From positions 62,001 to 126,000 of the forward strand of contig JAIOYK010000003.1 in NCBI GenBank assembly GCA_021741145.1: a stretch of DNA of 64,000 nucleotides, in the 5' to 3' direction. Position 1 is the stretch's first letter; each line of letters begins with the position of its first letter. The translations under genes and the position numbers were made by a program. Below the pieces are notes generated by a model that saw nothing but the letters and a program-made list of their open reading frames with translations, made no database searches and was not told the origin of the DNA. Below are positions 61,460 to 64,000 of this stretch, in pieces. Source of the stretch: Rhodospirillum sp. Lineage in GTDB: Bacteria > Pseudomonadota > Alphaproteobacteria > Rhodospirillales > Rhodospirillaceae.

Positions 61460-62701
61460 ATGGGTTGTGGAACTAGGAAGGTCCGGTCTCCCGGATCCAG
61501 AGGGCGGAGCGTCGGCCGTCTCGCGTTGGTCGCGGTTGTCGCCCTAGGTTTGGCGGCTTGCGCCCAGAATCAGGCGCGCGGCCCCCAACCGTCAAGCATC
61601 GAACCACCGCCGCCGGTCGCCCAGCCCACGGCGCCCATCCAATCCCAGACCCTGGACGGCCCGGGTCTGATGGGGCAGACCCAGACCGGGGCGGTGCGCG
61701 TGGCCTTTCTGGCACCCCTGACCGGCCGTGCCGCGGGGGTCGGACAGGCCCTGCTCAACGCCGCCCAGATCGCGGCCATCGAGCGGGGATCGGACAGCTT
61801 TATCCTGCAGCCCTATGATACCGGGGGAACCGCCCAGGGGGCGGCCAGCGCCGCCCAAACCGCCCTCGCCCAGGGCGCGCGCATGATTATTGGCCCCCTG
61901 TTCGCCGATTCTGTGCGGGCGGTCGCGCCGCTCGCCCAATCCCGGAGCGTCCCGGTCGTCGCCTTCTCAACGGTCAGTTCCGTGGCCGACAGCGGCGTCT
62001 ATCTCATCGGCTTCTTGGTCGAGGAGCAACTCCGCCGGATCCTCGCCCACGCCCGGACCCAAGGGAATGGTCGGGTCGCGGCCCTCTTGCCCGCCAGCGC
62101 GGAAGGTCAGGCAACGGCCCAGGCCCTCCAGGCCGTGGCTCCCCAGGTGGGTGTCCAAGTCGTGACCACCGCCTTCTATGATCCCAGCGGCGCCAATGTG
62201 AACGGTCCCGTGAGCCAGGTCGTCGGCTCGGGTCTGGATACCCTGCTGCTCTCCGACCGGGGTCTGGGGTTGGAGGCCATCGCCGCCCAATTGCCCTATT
62301 CGGGCCTGAATCCGGGGCAAGTCATGGTTCTGGGGACCTTGCTGTGGAACGCCGAAACGGGCTTGGGTCGGGAGCCCATGCTGGTGGGAGCCCGCTTCCC
62401 GGCGCCGGACGAGGCGTCGTCCGAGGCATTCAAGGCCCAGTACCGGGAAACCTATGGGAGCAACCCCATCGATATCGCCGGTTTGGGATACGACGCGACG
62501 GCCCTGGCCGCGGCCTTTGTCCGCTCCGGTCAGCCCCTCACCCGGGCGACCCTGGAGAACTCCAACGGGTTCGCGGGCGTGGACGGGATTTTCCGGTTCC
62601 GCTCGGACGGCACTGTCGAACGGGGCTTGGCCATCAAGGAGATTACCAGGGAGGGGGCCTATCAGGTTGCCCCTTCGCCGACCTCCTTCAGCGGAAGCTG
62701 A
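61460..62701 (+). CDS. LpoA/LppC-type penicillin-binding protein activator lipoprotein
   Basis: A 413-residue lipoprotein (lipobox LAAC, Cys34) with a Pro/Gln-rich linker and then a periplasmic-binding-protein fold: VRVAFLAPLTGRAAGVGQAL, GARMIIGPLFADSVRAVAPL, FSTVSSVADSGVYLIGF, IDIAGLGYDATALAAAF. It matches the C-terminal domain of E. coli LpoA (YraM) and lacks its N-terminal TPR half. LpoA activates PBP1A from the outer membrane; a PBP1A-type gene lies 13 kb away. GGGAGGAA lies 10 nt before the ATG at 61460. Confidence 0.85.
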   Translation: MGCGTRKVRSPGSRGRSVGRLALVAVVALGLAACAQNQARGPQPSSIEPPPPVAQPTAPIQSQTLDGPGLMGQTQTGAVRVAFLAPLTGRAAGVGQALLNAAQIAAIERGSDSFILQPYDTGGTAQGAASAAQTALAQGARMIIGPLFADSVRAVAPLAQSRSVPVVAFSTVSSVADSGVYLIGFLVEEQLRRILAHARTQGNGRVAALLPASAEGQATAQALQAVAPQVGVQVVTTAFYDPSGANVNGPVSQVVGSGLDTLLLSDRGLGLEAIAAQLPYSGLNPGQVMVLGTLLWNAETGLGREPMLVGARFPAPDEASSEAFKAQYRETYGSNPIDIAGLGYDATALAAAFVRSGQPLTRATLENSNGFAGVDGIFRFRSDGTVERGLAIKEITREGAYQVAPSPTSFSGS

Positions 62702-62730
62702 GGCCAGGGCGGACCCCGTCCGGTTTCGAT

Positions 62731-62766
62731 AAGCCCGGGGGCACGGCCTCCCGGGCTTTGCTTTCG
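62731..62766 (+). terminator. Rho-independent terminator of the LpoA-like gene
   Basis: A perfect 9-bp stem, AAGCCCGGG with CCCGGGCTT (62731-62739 and 62750-62758), is followed by TGCTTTC. It is 29 nt past the stop. It may also serve the convergent EamA gene on the other strand. Confidence 0.7.
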
Positions 62767-62768
62767 GG

Positions 62769-63668
62769 TCAGGCCACGGCCTTGGAGCGGCGTTCGAGCA
62801 TGGATTTGCTGGCCAACAGGGCGCCGCCGACGATCAATAGGCAAGCGACCGCGACAATGGGCGTGGCTTTTCCCTGGCCGAAGGCAATCAACAAAACCGT
62901 GGAGATCAGGGGGGCGGCATAGCTGAAAGCGCCCAGCACCTGGATATCCCCATGCTTCACGCCGTGGTCCCAGGTGAAGAAGGCCGCGCCCACCGGCCCG
63001 AGGCCCAGGGCGGCCACGGCGATCCACTCCCCGGTGGTGGCGGGCCAGACCGTGGTCTCGAAAGCCAGATGGCAGGGGATGGCGAGCAGGGCCGTGGCAC
63101 CGCAGAACCACCCCACCGCGTCCGTGGGGACGGAGCCGAATTTGCGGGAGAGGACCGAATAGGTCGACCAGGTCAGGGCGCAGACCAAGGCCGCTCCGTA
63201 GCCCAGCAGGTGGGTGGGGTCGAAGGCGATGGATCCGCCCCGGGTGACCAGCAGAATGGTTCCGAAAAGCCCCATGAGGGCGCCCGCCACATGGAACCAG
63301 CGTAGGCGTTCTCCAGGCAGCAAGGCCGAGAAGACCACGATCAGCAGGGGCCAGAGGTAGGCGATCAGCCCGGCTTCCACCGGCGGGGCATTGCGCAGGG
63401 CCATGAAGTAGAAGAAGTGGTATCCGAACAGGCCAAGAACCCCCAGGACCCAGGCGGCGGCTGGCTGGCGCAGGTGGTCGCGGGCGCGCTCGCCCTTGAT
63501 GATCCATTTCGCGGCCATCAGCAGGAAGGCGACGGCGAAGCTCATGGCCGTGAGCTGGAACGGGGGGACCTTGCCCGTCCAGGTGGTGAACAGGGCCAGC
63601 ATGCCCCACATGAGAACGGCGGTCGAGCCGATCAGCGTGGCGCGGACGATATGCTTTTCGGTGGTCAT
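62769..63668 (-). CDS. EamA-family (DMT) exporter, YedA-like
   Basis: A 299-residue drug/metabolite transporter with about ten membrane helices. Two EamA repeats are visible (STAVLMWGMLALFTTWTG; later YGAALVCALTWSTYSVLSRK). Typical members export amino acids or small drugs; the substrate is unknown. It converges with the LpoA-like gene. The 200 nt upstream of its start show no other gene. Confidence 0.9.
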   Translation of the reverse strand: MTTEKHIVRATLIGSTAVLMWGMLALFTTWTGKVPPFQLTAMSFAVAFLLMAAKWIIKGERARDHLRQPAAAWVLGVLGLFGYHFFYFMALRNAPPVEAGLIAYLWPLLIVVFSALLPGERLRWFHVAGALMGLFGTILLVTRGGSIAFDPTHLLGYGAALVCALTWSTYSVLSRKFGSVPTDAVGWFCGATALLAIPCHLAFETTVWPATTGEWIAVAALGLGPVGAAFFTWDHGVKHGDIQVLGAFSYAAPLISTVLLIAFGQGKATPIVAVACLLIVGGALLASKSMLERRSKAVA

Positions 63669-63868
63669 GGATATCCCCGGACAGGAACGGCCCGATGGCG
63701 GGCGAAACGGCGGGCGACCAAGCCCACGCGCCAGTTGGCGAAAGGACGGTCAAAAGCGGATGCGCCGAGCGGATGGGGTAAAAGCGCCCGAGGGTGGTCG
63801 GTGGCGGCCAGGATCCAAGATCTCCGCCCTAGAGCCACCTTAGGGAAAGCGAAGTGGATCCAATTTTT

Positions 63869-64000
63869 TTAGCCACCTCCGGCGATCTTGTCCATGGCCT
63901 GGGCCAGGGTGATGTCCTTTTCGGTGATCCCCCCGGCGTCGTGGGTCGAGAGGACGACCTCCACCCGGCGGTACACATTGAACCATTCGGGATGGTGGTC
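63869..64000 (-). CDS. phhB: Pterin-4a-carbinolamine dehydratase, C-terminal part
   Basis: The last 43 residues of a protein that begins right of the window: [20 protein letters not shown], then [20 protein letters not shown] and a Gly-rich end. DHHPEW-N-Y-V-L-THDAGG is the PCD/DCoH signature with the catalytic His pair. It recycles pterin cofactors after aromatic hydroxylation; DCoH-like activity in transcription is known only in animals. Confidence 0.9.
   Translation of the reverse strand, partial: DHHPEWFNVYRRVEVVLSTHDAGGITEKDITLAQAMDKIAGGG

Noticed and set aside
1-64000. tRNA, rRNA, CRISPR, IS or prophage elements
   Set aside because: I saw no CRISPR-type repeat-spacer array, transposase or integrase motifs, or clear tRNA clover-leaf in the gaps; tRNAscan-SE would settle the tRNA point.

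Overview
The window is about 64 kb of GC-rich chromosome from an alphaproteobacterium. The gene content best fits the Rhodospirillales: a fused trpE(G) behind a Trp-codon leader peptide, an extended CbiX cobaltochelatase, a bactofilin, BioMNY and DUF1127 proteins. This placement is inferred from gene families and was not searched. Genes are densely packed on both strands, often with 4-nt ATGA overlaps. I see no rRNA, tRNA, CRISPR array, insertion sequence or prophage. Two genes run off the ends: an AmpG-like permease on the left and a pterin dehydratase on the right.

Left part (1-11.4 kb): a PfkB kinase-typA pair, an EI24 membrane protein, a bactofilin with a small lipoprotein, endonuclease III, a DUF1127 peptide overlapping an Ada-like repair gene, dapB, and trpE(G). 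A complete transcription attenuator lies before trpE(G): a 29-residue leader peptide with three tandem Trp codons, a long antiterminator pairing, and a terminator.

Cobalamin block (11.4-22.4 kb): six genes (cbiX, DUF429-like-cobH, cobL, cobI, cbiG-cobJ, cobM) joined by five ATGA overlaps. cobD is divergent, and cobQ lies beyond an Old Yellow Enzyme gene. CbiX and the CbiG domain point to early cobalt insertion, whereas CobL is a fused enzyme. Two of the proteins are multi-domain fusions.

Middle (22.4-43.3 kb): a SYLF protein, Tex, a TPR protein and an SDR. A LysR regulator with an orphan TRAP solute-binding protein lies opposite a P450-ferredoxin pair. Two glycosyltransferases follow, then signalling proteins (two diguanylate cyclases and a class III adenylate cyclase). 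These flank an Anbu-type proteasome-related locus (ATP-grasp, alpha-E, Anbu) that lacks its usual transglutaminase partner.

Right part (43.3-64 kb): a periplasmic copper-type cassette (RHH regulator, Cys-rich protein, cytochrome c, multicopper oxidase), PBP1A, a GcvA-like LysR, DMT exporters, DinB, quinone oxidoreductase, a SpoU methyltransferase and an IalB-like protein. A long same-strand run then follows in transcription order: rsmI, yraN, dolP-like, sirB1-like, gshB, maoC-like, bioM, bioN, bioY, thiolase. The LpoA-like lipoprotein gene is divergent from rsmI, which preserves the classical rsmI-lpoA-yraN-dolP neighbourhood. Packaging the biotin importer with a MaoC-like hydratase and a thiolase that has lost its second catalytic Cys is the most unusual metabolic arrangement here.
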